64,000 bases of DNA from Parvicella tangerina. Lineage in GTDB: Bacteria; Bacteroidota; Bacteroidia; Flavobacteriales_D; Parvicellaceae. A program made the position numbers and the translations under genes. The notes beneath the pieces were generated by a model. That model saw only the letters and a program-made list of their open reading frames with translations. It was not told where the DNA came from and made no database searches. Positions 34,952 to 43,657 of this stretch are shown piece by piece (position 1 is the first letter of the stretch; each line of letters opens with the position of its first letter). Location of the stretch: the NCBI RefSeq assembly GCF_907165195.1, contig NZ_OU015584.1, positions 558,001-622,000 on the forward strand. The letters run 5' to 3'.

Positions 34952-35959
34952 ATGATGTCAATAAAAAAATCACTGTTCCTCCTACTGTTGTTCGTTGCTC
35001 TGGGTTTTCAGTCAAAATCACCTGAATATGTACCTCCTTTCAAGATTATTTCAGATACCATCGATAAAAGTGTTCCAGCTGACAAATGCCTGGTAACAGG
35101 TGTGGTAACCTACAATGAAAAGACAGTTAATGAGGCAACTGTTAAGGCTTATGATTATGACGAAGCCTCTGGGTACACTCAGATGACATTGTTAGTTAAC
35201 TCAGATAAATTAGGCCGAATTAGAATGAGTGTAGATTCTTCAACGTTTTTCTTAACCGCCTGGAAGCCGGGTACAGGCACTGCTTACATTGAAGGAGTTA
35301 AGTTTAAGGGAGGACATCATATTGTTATGGAGATTTATCTGCCTGACGAAGAAATGGAAGTAGTGGAAAAACCAGTTGTTTACTTATACAATAATAAAGA
35401 GCCTTTAGATGCAAGTGTTCAGGTGGATACAGACATGGAAATGATCTTTTCGTATCCGCAACTCAATAAAAATAATAGCTGGAATGTTAATGTCAACGCT
35501 GAAGGAATACGAACTGAGAATGGCAGTAAGTATCCTTATCTTTTCTGGGAAGCAGAAACAAAAGGTTATGAGTTCTATACGCGTAGAGAAGGTTTGATCT
35601 TGGGACAGATCATTAAGACGGATACCGCAGTTCCATACCTTGAAAACAAATTGACTTCACTACATCTCAATTCTACGGAAATAACAGATTTTATCACTTA
35701 CTGGGGGCCAAGACTTCAACAAATGGAGTATGCGTTAATCCAGTTCAAAACAGATGAGGAGGTGGATGATATTGCTCATTTAAACATTACTCCTCAACCA
35801 GATTGGATCAGAAGGGTTTACATGGTCTTTACTGGGTTTGAGAAAGAGCCTGCATTAAAAGTTTTGGATGTTTCGCCAATGGAAGAAGGTTTAGTAAAAA
35901 GAGAGGGATTCCATGTTGTTGAATGGGGAGGAAGTGAAATTTCAAGAATTAATTTGTAA
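34952..35959 (+). CDS. Secreted KPVIYLY/YPYLFWE-family protein, tandem copy 1
   Basis: A 335-residue protein with an N-terminal signal peptide (about residues 1-22) and two parts. Residues about 45-130 look like a CarboxypepD_reg-type beta-sandwich (KCLVTGVVTYNEKTVNEATV). Residues about 138-335 hold KPVVYLY, FSYP, YPYLFWEAET, TDFITYWGPRL, RRVYMVFTGFE and a terminal VEWGGSEIS. The KPVIYLY ... YPYLFWE combination occurs in many uncharacterised bacterial proteins; I know of no function. It is followed by two paralogues on the same strand (5-base gap, then a 4-base overlap), so the three form an operon. No sorting domain or lipobox is seen; periplasmic or secreted location is inferred. Confidence 0.75.
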   Translation: MMSIKKSLFLLLLFVALGFQSKSPEYVPPFKIISDTIDKSVPADKCLVTGVVTYNEKTVNEATVKAYDYDEASGYTQMTLLVNSDKLGRIRMSVDSSTFFLTAWKPGTGTAYIEGVKFKGGHHIVMEIYLPDEEMEVVEKPVVYLYNNKEPLDASVQVDTDMEMIFSYPQLNKNNSWNVNVNAEGIRTENGSKYPYLFWEAETKGYEFYTRREGLILGQIIKTDTAVPYLENKLTSLHLNSTEITDFITYWGPRLQQMEYALIQFKTDEEVDDIAHLNITPQPDWIRRVYMVFTGFEKEPALKVLDVSPMEEGLVKREGFHVVEWGGSEISRINL

Positions 35960-35964
35960 GCAAT

Positions 35965-36945
35965 ATGAGAACAATTGTAATGATATTAATGACGACTTGG
36001 ATAAGTGTCAGTTTTGGAGGTCTGAAGTCTGAATTGGCTATTGGTTATAAAATCATTCAGGATACTACTTCTAGTGATGTTGGGCCTGAGAGGTGCTTGG
36101 TTCAAGGTGTGGTTAAACGAAATAATGGTCAGGTTGTTGAAAATGCATTGGTTTATGGTCAGCAGACCAGAGCAGTTCGAACAAATAACGAAGGTGCATT
36201 TCGTATTTTGCTGGATACGGCAGATCAATACCTAACGGTAAGTAAAGGTGATGAACTTCAAGGATACATGGAAGGTTATAAGTTCAAGGGAGGTCATGAG
36301 ATCACCTGTGAAATATACGTTTATGATATCAATGAAATGTTGATCGTTGACAAACCTGTCATCTATCTCTACAGTGAAAACGAGGTAGATGTTGAACTGA
36401 CTTTGCGAACAGAAATGGAGCTAACATTTACTTATCCCTTGATTAGTGCTACAAATAAGTGGGAGACTAAAGTAAGCGCTGATGGGATTACCACAGCAGA
36501 TGGAAGAAACTATCCTTATTTATTCTGGGAGGCAGAAACAAGTAGCCTGACGTACAGAAGGGAAGAGACGTCAGTTGTTGGTGATATTGTTGGTACAGAT
36601 ACGCTGATTAGTTATTTAGAGAATAAGTTGGATTGTTTTGGATTGAATTCTAAAGAAAGAACGGACTTTATTACTTATTGGGGACCAAGAATGACCCCAT
36701 ACAATTTTGTTCTAACTCAATTTAACTTTGATGAAGTTGTTGAACAAATGGCCGCACTTGAAGTTAGTCCGACTCCTGACAGCCAAAGAAGAGTGTTTAT
36801 GCTGTTTACCGGGTTTGAGGCCATTCCCGATATCGAAATAACTCCGCCAGAAGAGATCGATGAACCTTTTGAACGGACTGGGTTTTGCTTATTGGAGTGG
36901 GGTGGAACTGAAGTTAGTCGTAAACAGTTATATCATTCGTTATGA
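35965..36945 (+). CDS. Secreted KPVIYLY/YPYLFWE-family protein, tandem copy 2
   Basis: A 326-residue paralogue of its two neighbours with the same motif order: signal peptide (about 1-20), RCLVQGVVKRNNGQVVENALV (regulatory-like beta domain), FKGGHEITCEIYVYD, DKPVIYLY near residue 130, LTFTYP, YPYLFWEAET, TDFITYWGPRM, RRVFMLFTGFE and LLEWGGTEVS at the C-terminus. Residues that stay constant across all three copies (Trp, Tyr, Phe and the YPYLFWE block) are probably structural or binding residues. Divergence elsewhere is high, so the duplication is old. Its stop overlaps the start of copy 3 by 4 bases (ATGA). Confidence 0.75.
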   Translation: MRTIVMILMTTWISVSFGGLKSELAIGYKIIQDTTSSDVGPERCLVQGVVKRNNGQVVENALVYGQQTRAVRTNNEGAFRILLDTADQYLTVSKGDELQGYMEGYKFKGGHEITCEIYVYDINEMLIVDKPVIYLYSENEVDVELTLRTEMELTFTYPLISATNKWETKVSADGITTADGRNYPYLFWEAETSSLTYRREETSVVGDIVGTDTLISYLENKLDCFGLNSKERTDFITYWGPRMTPYNFVLTQFNFDEVVEQMAALEVSPTPDSQRRVFMLFTGFEAIPDIEITPPEEIDEPFERTGFCLLEWGGTEVSRKQLYHSL

Positions 36946-37910
36946 GAAAGTGCATAATGTTAATTATAGTGCTTGCTTCGGCAGGGCAACTCTTGGCTAA
37001 AAGTCATTTGCCAAGAATGAAGAATCCGGTTGAGGTTATCTCAGATCAATTTGATGGTAACGTGCCACAAGGAAAGTGTCTGATTACTGGAGAAGTTTGG
37101 TATCAAGGAGAGAAGCAGCAAGAGGCAGAAGTTTGCTCCTATCGTGGGAAATCATGCGTCAAGACCGACAAAAAGGGTCAATTTACAGTGTTAGTGGATA
37201 CAAATGAGACTTATGTCTATGCAACGGTAATTGGAGCAGAAACCATTTATTTGACTAATCATGAATTTAAATCTCAGCATCACGTGGTTCTGAAATTCTC
37301 GATTCCAGACCTCATTCCTGAAGCGGTTAAAAAGCCAGTCATTTATCTCTATGCAGATCAAGAAGTTAGTATGGAACTAAAACTGCTGACTAGCGTTGAA
37401 CTGACGTTTACTTACCCAGTTTATGAAGACGGTTGGCAAGTAAATGTGAGTCCAGAACAGGGAATCAGCGTTGATGGAACGAACTATCCGTATTTATTCT
37501 GGGAAGGAGAGAGTTATGGCGAGCTTTCTTATTTGAGTAAATCGGGGAAACTGGATGGAGAAATCATTCAAACAGATACAGTTATTAATTACCTTGAACG
37601 GCAATTGTCAAGTTACGGATTGAATGAGACTGAGTCGACCGATTTTATTACCTTTTGGGGGCCAGTTTTGTCTCAAAAGAAGTTTGCTTTTGTTCATTTT
37701 GTGATTGATGAAGCTTATGAGCAAATTGCTTCAATTGAAAGCTCTACGGAAATACAACACGAACGCAGGATCTTTTTAATGTTCGATTCCTTTGATGAAC
37801 GACCAAAGTTGGAGATTAGCAATTCGCAACCTGAAGCCTCCCAACTAAACAGGTCAGGTCTTACCCTGATTGAATGGGGCGGAGCTCGGGTAGCTATTCC
37901 ATGGTTGTAA
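36942..37910 (+). CDS. Secreted KPVIYLY/YPYLFWE-family protein, tandem copy 3
   Basis: A 322-residue third copy, the most divergent. Signal peptide MRKCIMLIIVLASAGQLLAK, then KCLITGEVWYQGEKQQEAEV, FKSQHHVVLKFSIPD, KKPVIYLY near residue 132, LTFTYP, YPYLFWEGES, TDFITFWGPVL, RRIFLMFDSFDERP and LIEWGGARVA. The first copies have FKGGH where this has FKSQH. It also carries an extra Cys pair (EVCSYRGKSCVKTDKKG) in the beta domain. Ends 21 bases before the convergent SDR gene. Confidence 0.75.
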   Translation: MRKCIMLIIVLASAGQLLAKSHLPRMKNPVEVISDQFDGNVPQGKCLITGEVWYQGEKQQEAEVCSYRGKSCVKTDKKGQFTVLVDTNETYVYATVIGAETIYLTNHEFKSQHHVVLKFSIPDLIPEAVKKPVIYLYADQEVSMELKLLTSVELTFTYPVYEDGWQVNVSPEQGISVDGTNYPYLFWEGESYGELSYLSKSGKLDGEIIQTDTVINYLERQLSSYGLNETESTDFITFWGPVLSQKKFAFVHFVIDEAYEQIASIESSTEIQHERRIFLMFDSFDERPKLEISNSQPEASQLNRSGLTLIEWGGARVAIPWL

Positions 37911-37931
37911 CTTTTTATTTTGAGCAGAAGG

Positions 37932-38714
37932 TTATTTCTTGACCATTTTAAAGAGTTGACCAGCTACCTTGCCTGCCGTTTTTCTTCCTGCGAACTGTGT
38001 AGCGGCAACACCAATTTTATTCCCCAGTCCATGAACAGCAGTTACTTCTCCAGCAAGCATCTTTTCGTAACCAAATTTGGCTACAGAACTAGCTGTTGGT
38101 AACATACGCGAGTTTGAAATTCGTTCGTCAAGGTTGGCAGACGCACCGAAGTTGCTTCTCGTTGGCCCTGGACATAAAGCCGTAACCGTGATCCCAGAAC
38201 TCTTCAGCTCTTCAGCAAGCGCTTCTGAGAAGGTGAGTACATAGGCTTTTGTTGCGGAATAGACTGAAAGAAATGGAATTCCCTGAAAAGCAGCTGTGCT
38301 GGCAACATTGAGTATTTTTCCAGTTCTATGATTCGCTCTTAAGTCTTTTGCAAAGTAGTAGCAAAGATCAGTCACAGCGTTGATGTTTAGCTGGATCATT
38401 TGCTGCCAGGTGGTGATATCTTCCTCAATAAACTTTTGGGTGAACCCGACTCCTGCATTATTGATCAGATAATCTATTTGTAGTTGGTGCGTATGAACTT
38501 CATCCATTACAATCTTACCTGCATTTTCTGTTGTAAGATCCATTGGGATGACGTGACAATTCACATGAAATTTTGTGGTAACAAGCGTTTTTAAAGCTTC
38601 TAGCTTACTTTCGCTTCGGGCCACAACTACTAAATCCCCGCCAGTGGAAGCGTGATAAATGGCGAGTTCATAACCGATTCCTGAAGAAGCTCCTGTGATT
38701 AATGCCGTACTCAT
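37932..38714 (-). CDS. Short-chain dehydrogenase/reductase (SDR) family oxidoreductase
   Basis: A 260-residue classical SDR. The NAD(P)-binding TGASSGIG is at about residues 7-14, the NNAG motif (YLINNAGVGF) near 88, the catalytic Ser in LNVASTAAFQ near 139 and YxxxK as YSATKAYV near 153. CPGPTRSNF follows in the cofactor-binding C-half. It resembles the YqjQ/DltE-like subgroup of membrane-associated short-chain reductases acting on acyl or ketone substrates, but the substrate cannot be named. Divergent from dxs; convergent with the KPVIYLY genes. Confidence 0.88.
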   Translation of the reverse strand: MSTALITGASSGIGYELAIYHASTGGDLVVVARSESKLEALKTLVTTKFHVNCHVIPMDLTTENAGKIVMDEVHTHQLQIDYLINNAGVGFTQKFIEEDITTWQQMIQLNINAVTDLCYYFAKDLRANHRTGKILNVASTAAFQGIPFLSVYSATKAYVLTFSEALAEELKSSGITVTALCPGPTRSNFGASANLDERISNSRMLPTASSVAKFGYEKMLAGEVTAVHGLGNKIGVAATQFAGRKTAGKVAGQLFKMVKK

Positions 38715-38771
38715 GATGATTTTTTTAAGAGTGGCTAAGATACAAAATAGTCACGAGCCTTTCAATTCTGC

Positions 38772-38779
38772 TATCTTTG
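38772..38779 (+). promoter_or_regulatory. -7 promoter element (TATCTTTG) 10 bases before dxs ATG
   Basis: Exact TAnnTTTG match ending 10 bases before the ATG at 38790, so the 5' UTR should be only a few bases. Confidence 0.55.
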
Positions 38780-38789
38780 TAACCCTTTT

Positions 38790-40526
38790 ATGGCAAGAGG
38801 ATTGGAACATATCAAATGTCCAAAGGATATTAAAGAGTTCGAGCAACATGAACTGAGTGGACTATGTAAAGAGATCAGGAAGATGATCGTGGACGTCATG
38901 TCTACAAATTCTGGTCATCTGGGTGCAAGTTTAGGAGCTGTAGAACTTGCTGTTGCCGTGCACTATATTTTTGATGTCAGAAAAGATAGTTTGGTGTGGG
39001 ATGTTGGTCATCAAGCCTATGCGCATAAAATTCTAACAGGAAGAAAAGAACAGTTTAATACCATCAGGAAGTTTAAGGGACTGTCTGGTTTTCCAAGCCG
39101 AAGCGAAAGTGTATATGACGATTTTGGAACAGGGCATAGCAGTACCTCTATCAGTGCTGTTTTGGGTATGGCGATTGGTAAGAAGTTGAAAGGAGATGAG
39201 TCTACAAATATTGCGATCATCGGAGATGGTAGTCTTACTGGTGGGATGTCTTTCGAGGCGTTGAATCATCTAGCTACAGAAAACGTTAATGTGCTCGTTA
39301 TTATAAACGATAATAACATGTCCATTGATCCGAACGTGGGAGGTTTGCAGCAGCATTTGAATAACATCGATATTCGTCAAAACTACTTCACAGATCTTGG
39401 GTTAAAGTATCATGGAGTTCATAATGGAAACGATATTGATGAGGTAGTAAACGTTCTTAGCGATAATGACTTAAGGAAAGGCGTTCATATAGTTCATTTC
39501 AAAACAAAAAAAGGTTTCGGGTATAAATACTCTCAAGATGGAAACCCCACCCACTGGCATGCACCAGGAAAGTTTGAGGTTGAATCTGGTGTTGGGTCTG
39601 ATGGAAAAACAGATTACCCGAAAAAATATCAAGAGATTGTTGGTGAGACGTTATACGCTTTGATGAGTGAAGATAAAGATGTGGTTGTAGTAACACCAGC
39701 CATGGCTACCGGCTCTTCGTTGAAAGCGATCGAAAAAGATTTTCCAGATCGTTTTTTTGATGTGGGTATTGCAGAACAGCATGCAGTCACCTTTTCAGCT
39801 GGTTTAGCCACATTAGGTAAAAAACCTGTGTGCGTTATTTATTCTACGTTTTTGCAGAGGGGATATGATCAGTTGATTCATGATGTAGCCTTGCAAAATT
39901 TGCCTGTAACTTTTTTAGTTGATCGTGCAGGGCTTGTGGGTAGGGATGGAGCTACACACCACGGAATGTTCGATCTGGCATACCTGAATGCGATTCCCAA
40001 TATGACTTTATACGCTCCGCAGGATGAGAACCAGTTGGCAGCTTTAATACATCAAACGGGTAATTTATCAGTTGGGCCAGTTGCCATTCGTTTTCCAAGA
40101 GGAAAAGGTGTGCTTGAGCAACCCGTAGATACGAAATATCAGCACAAAGATGTTCTGTTGAAGAACTCCTCATCAACAAGCAACCTTGTTATTACCATTG
40201 GTGCAATTGGCAATCAAGTTTCATCGAATGAGCGTTATGATGTCTTGGCATTAATAAAGGTGAAGCCAATTGATTTTGCAAAATTGAGATCGCTCTTAGT
40301 GGATTATGATAGGGTAGCGATCATTGAAGATGGTGTTTCAATGGGTGGAATTGGACAAATGATTCTCGCTGAAATGAAGCGATTGGATGTTAGTGCTGAA
40401 GTAGAATTGATCGCATTCCCTGATGAATTTATTGGTCATGGAAGACAGGAAGAACTATACCAACAAATAGGTATGGATCAAACCAGTTTACAGCAACGGC
40501 TTCAGGATATTTTTAATGGATACTGA
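38790..40526 (+). CDS. dxs: 1-deoxy-D-xylulose-5-phosphate synthase
   Basis: A 578-residue thiamin diphosphate enzyme, the entry step of the MEP isoprenoid pathway (pyruvate + glyceraldehyde 3-phosphate to DXP). The ThDP motif GDGSLTGGMSFEALNHLA...NDNNMSI is at about residues 148-180, the HAPGKFE loop near 253 and the transketolase-like GIAEQHAVTFSAGLA near 329. GRDGATHHGMFDLAYLN follows. It is shorter than the roughly 620-residue enterobacterial enzyme, mainly in the loop region, which is usual for Flavobacteriia. The 3' end overlaps the convergent nitrilase gene by 14 bases. Confidence 0.95.
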   Translation: MARGLEHIKCPKDIKEFEQHELSGLCKEIRKMIVDVMSTNSGHLGASLGAVELAVAVHYIFDVRKDSLVWDVGHQAYAHKILTGRKEQFNTIRKFKGLSGFPSRSESVYDDFGTGHSSTSISAVLGMAIGKKLKGDESTNIAIIGDGSLTGGMSFEALNHLATENVNVLVIINDNNMSIDPNVGGLQQHLNNIDIRQNYFTDLGLKYHGVHNGNDIDEVVNVLSDNDLRKGVHIVHFKTKKGFGYKYSQDGNPTHWHAPGKFEVESGVGSDGKTDYPKKYQEIVGETLYALMSEDKDVVVVTPAMATGSSLKAIEKDFPDRFFDVGIAEQHAVTFSAGLATLGKKPVCVIYSTFLQRGYDQLIHDVALQNLPVTFLVDRAGLVGRDGATHHGMFDLAYLNAIPNMTLYAPQDENQLAALIHQTGNLSVGPVAIRFPRGKGVLEQPVDTKYQHKDVLLKNSSSTSNLVITIGAIGNQVSSNERYDVLALIKVKPIDFAKLRSLLVDYDRVAIIEDGVSMGGIGQMILAEMKRLDVSAEVELIAFPDEFIGHGRQEELYQQIGMDQTSLQQRLQDIFNGY

Positions 40527-41286
40527 AACTGTCAGCATCGAGGTGAGCAGGAAACTTCTGTCTGAATTCTTTCAATGTTTGAAGATTTAACGTTTGGATT
40601 GAAAACCCTTCAACATGATCCTCATGACTATCGATTGCCTGCCCTTTGAAGTCAAAAACTGCTGACTTACCGTCATACGAAATATCATTACCATCTTTAC
40701 CAACACGGTTTACACCTATCACGTAGGAAAGGTTTTCAATCGCTCTCGCTTTAAGAAGGGCATACCAGGCTTCACTTCTAGCTTCTGGCCAGTTGGCTAC
40801 ATAAAGTAAAACATCATAATCTAGTTCTTCATGATTCCTGCTCCAAACAGGAAAGCGTAGATCATAGCAAATCTGTAACATAAATCGAACTCCTTTGTAA
40901 TCAACAACGACTTGGTTCTTACCACCAGTGTAGTGGTGATGCTCTTCTGCCATTCGAAACAAGTGTCGCTTATCGTAGTGGTGAATAGCTCCATCTGGCT
41001 GCACCCAGTAGAGTCGATTGTAAAACTGATTATTTTCTTTTACGGCAACGCTCCCAGTTATTGTCATGCTCTTTGATTGGGCAACTTGTTTCATCCAGGC
41101 TAACGCTTCTCCACCCCCGTTTGAAGCTATTGCCTTAGAGTTCATCGAAAACCCTGTAGTAAACATTTCAGGCAGCACAAGAAGGTCTACGTCTGTGTTT
41201 AAAGTATCTACTAGGCCAGATAGTTTCTCCAGGTTAGCAGAGGTGTCCTCCCAGATAATATTGTATTGTAAAGTAGCAATCTTCAT
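40513..41286 (-). CDS. Nitrilase-family omega-amidase-like hydrolase
   Basis: A 257-residue carbon-nitrogen hydrolase. The catalytic triad is visible as Glu (LLVLPEMFTTGFSM, near residue 41), Lys (HYDKRHLFRMA, near 111) and Cys (LQICYDLRFPVWSR, near 145). The RFPVWSRN and LLYVANWPEARSEAW segments are those of the YafV/NIT2 omega-amidase group, which hydrolyse alpha-keto acid amides in methionine salvage or glutamine transamination, as a repair activity in the cytoplasm. Monocistronic. Confidence 0.9.
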   Translation of the reverse strand: MKIATLQYNIIWEDTSANLEKLSGLVDTLNTDVDLLVLPEMFTTGFSMNSKAIASNGGGEALAWMKQVAQSKSMTITGSVAVKENNQFYNRLYWVQPDGAIHHYDKRHLFRMAEEHHHYTGGKNQVVVDYKGVRFMLQICYDLRFPVWSRNHEELDYDVLLYVANWPEARSEAWYALLKARAIENLSYVIGVNRVGKDGNDISYDGKSAVFDFKGQAIDSHEDHVEGFSIQTLNLQTLKEFRQKFPAHLDADSFSIH

Positions 41287-41364
41287 TGAGTTCTAAATAT
41301 GAGGTGCAAGTCAAAGATTACAATTTATTTAATAAACTCGGCAAGAATCACGAAAGAATAAAGA

Positions 41365-42423
41365 CTAGCTCATTAAGTCTGCATACTTTTTTGTGTCTGG
41401 AATTTGCTCCATGATGGTTTTGACCAGGACGGTAATTGGCACTGACATGATTAATCCAGGTATGCCCCAAACAAACCCCCAAAGTGCCAGCATGATCAAG
41501 ACAGTTATGGTATTGATGCTAAAAGATTTTCCCATAAGGATGGGCTCGAGAATTCCTCCAAACAGAACTTGTACTCCTGTAAGTACAAGAGAAAATGTGA
41601 GCAAGGTTCCAGGCGCGCTGATTTCTATAACACCGAAGATCGTCACAACAATAACTGCAATGACTGAACCAATCATTTGAACGAAGTTAATTGCGAACGT
41701 AAAGAAGCCCCAAAAGATCGGGAAACTCACATCAAAAGCATAACAGGCTATCGTGAAGCCGATACCTGTAAACAGACTGAGTAAAAACTTCACCCAAATA
41801 AACTTAACAATACTCTTTTCAATCTTGATAAACGTACGAATACTTGGAAGCTTTTGATTAAAGATCAGAATGTGCATTAGTTTCTGCATGTCCAGCGTGT
41901 TGGCTAACAACAAGACTAGAAAGAAAAGAAACATCAAAAAACGAGAAATATTACTCATAATACTACCCACCAGGTTGGCACCGTTTTCAACAAACCAGTC
42001 TTGTGCTTTCTGTATAGAAATTGACTTTGCAGATTGTTCCGCAACTTGCTCGTCTTGCGCGAAATACTTGGTAATGGCTACGGAGACGTCTTCAAACCGT
42101 TGTTCTGCAGTAGCCAGAAACTCTGGGTCAGCATTTATAATCTCTCCAGAACTAATTTTGATCACTTGAATTCCAAGAAACATTAGGCTAATAATAATCC
42201 CCACACAGACAATTATTGATAACCATCCAGGAATGTTCTTTTCAGCCATTTTTCTGACCAATGGCATAAATAACACGGAGACGAAAATGGCCGCGAATAG
42301 CGGAATAAAGATGAATTTCAACAGCGACAATACGTAAAACGCTAAAGGAATTGACATCATGATCAAAAGTCGCTTGATCTGTTTCAATTGCCTTGTGTTT
42401 TCAACCTCAGATTTTAGTGTCAT
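41365..42423 (-). CDS. AI-2E family (PerM/YdiK-like) transporter
   Basis: A 352-residue membrane protein with about eight helices and the family layout: two N-terminal helix pairs (LAFYVLSLLKFIFIPLFAAIF, WLSIIVCVGIIISLMFLGIQV), a hydrophilic domain of about 75 residues, and the C-terminal core containing SLFTGIGFTIACYAFDVSFPIFWGFFTFAINFVQMIGS and GGILEPILMGKSFSINTI. Members have been reported as autoinducer-2 exporters or Na+/H+ antiporters; the substrate here is unknown. A TACCTTTA element (reverse strand, 42446-42453) lies 22 bases upstream of the ATG. Confidence 0.9.
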   Translation of the reverse strand: MTLKSEVENTRQLKQIKRLLIMMSIPLAFYVLSLLKFIFIPLFAAIFVSVLFMPLVRKMAEKNIPGWLSIIVCVGIIISLMFLGIQVIKISSGEIINADPEFLATAEQRFEDVSVAITKYFAQDEQVAEQSAKSISIQKAQDWFVENGANLVGSIMSNISRFLMFLFFLVLLLANTLDMQKLMHILIFNQKLPSIRTFIKIEKSIVKFIWVKFLLSLFTGIGFTIACYAFDVSFPIFWGFFTFAINFVQMIGSVIAVIVVTIFGVIEISAPGTLLTFSLVLTGVQVLFGGILEPILMGKSFSINTITVLIMLALWGFVWGIPGLIMSVPITVLVKTIMEQIPDTKKYADLMS

Positions 42424-42490
42424 ACTTACTTAAAAAAATGGAGGCTAAAGGTAACTAAAACTATCTTTCAGGAAAGTGATAAATGAAACC

Positions 42491-43657
42491 TTAATGACCA
42501 AAGATTTCTTCAAGCTTGTTTTCAAGCGCCTGACCTCTGAGTTTTTTGGCAATGATCTTGCCTTCAGGCCCAATCAAGACGGTGTAAGGAATGCCACTAA
42601 ATCCATAGATCTTAGTAGCTTCAGTTTGCCATTGTTTTAGATCACTAACGTGATTCGGCCATATTAGACCGTCCTGAACAATAGCGTTTTCCCAGCTACT
42701 TTTGTTTTTATCCAAGGAAACAGAATACACGGTAAATCCATCTTCCTTGTATTTATTGTACATCTTAACCACATTAGGGTTTTCCATTCTGCACGGCTTG
42801 CACCAACTTGCCCAAAAATCGATCAACACGTAGTTACCTCTTAGTGATTCAAGTGTAATGACTTCACCCGTTGGACTCTTGAAGTTTAATTCTGGAGCAA
42901 CAGCACCAACCGCAGTACGCGCTTCCATTTCTTGCTGTTTTTTCAGTTGCTCCTCTTGAATTTTGATTTGTGTTTCAACTTGAGCAAGTTGAGTTTTTAC
43001 CCCAATGTAATACTCAGATTCAGGCATGGTTTCTTTTAGGCCTGCTTCAATCTTTCGCAGTTGATCTACATCATCAATTGGTCTTAAGTACCCAACAGCT
43101 ACAATTACCGCTGGAGATTTGAAATTCTCCTCAATATACTGATCTCTGATCGTTAGAAAGTTTTGTGAAAGACTGTCCATTGACGTTTGAATAGCACTTC
43201 GCTCATCTATAGATATTCCTTTGGTGTATAACTTCTTATTTAAAGCTTTTTTTGTCTCCTGAAAACGGTAAACATCCTTTGTGAACTCAGCTATGTTGGC
43301 TGCGTCTTTATTTCCTTTTACAGTGTAGGAATTGACAAAGTTCTTTGCGTCACCATTCAGTAGAACTTTCTTATCGGTAGTTGCACTGTCTAAAATTACT
43401 AAGGCGTAGGCATCAGCTGCTAGCATGACAGAAAAGAATTCCTTTTCTTGAACAGTTGTGGAGAGCTTATATTTCCCTTTCTTATTGATTTCACAACTGT
43501 CGATCGTAACTTGTTGATTGTTTACGAACTTGTTGAGTTTGATCACTTCTCCAGCTCCATTTTCAATCACACCTGAGATAGAAACCTCTTTTCCTTGAGC
43601 AAAGAATGTTGTTAATAAAGTTAATGTAAATAATATGCTTAGCGCTTTTTTAATCAT
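42491..43657 (-). CDS. TlpA-like thiol-disulfide oxidoreductase with DUF4369-like N-terminus (tandem copy 2)
   Basis: A 388-residue periplasmic protein. Signal peptide at about residues 1-22; an N-terminal DUF4369-like beta domain (VSISGVIENGAGEVIKLNKF, about 23-120); a helical linker with KIQEEQLKKQQEMEAR; and a C-terminal TlpA/ResA-like redoxin domain from about 245 with the active site WASWCKPCRMENPNVV and cis-Pro segment GFSGIPYTVLIGPEGKI. It is a close paralogue of the gene just upstream, overlapping it by 4 bases, and the two share long identical stretches around the active site. Likely acts in cytochrome c maturation or envelope thiol homeostasis. Last gene of the lpxK-pnp-gatB run. 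Confidence 0.88.
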   Translation of the reverse strand: MIKKALSILFTLTLLTTFFAQGKEVSISGVIENGAGEVIKLNKFVNNQQVTIDSCEINKKGKYKLSTTVQEKEFFSVMLAADAYALVILDSATTDKKVLLNGDAKNFVNSYTVKGNKDAANIAEFTKDVYRFQETKKALNKKLYTKGISIDERSAIQTSMDSLSQNFLTIRDQYIEENFKSPAVIVAVGYLRPIDDVDQLRKIEAGLKETMPESEYYIGVKTQLAQVETQIKIQEEQLKKQQEMEARTAVGAVAPELNFKSPTGEVITLESLRGNYVLIDFWASWCKPCRMENPNVVKMYNKYKEDGFTVYSVSLDKNKSSWENAIVQDGLIWPNHVSDLKQWQTEATKIYGFSGIPYTVLIGPEGKIIAKKLRGQALENKLEEIFGH

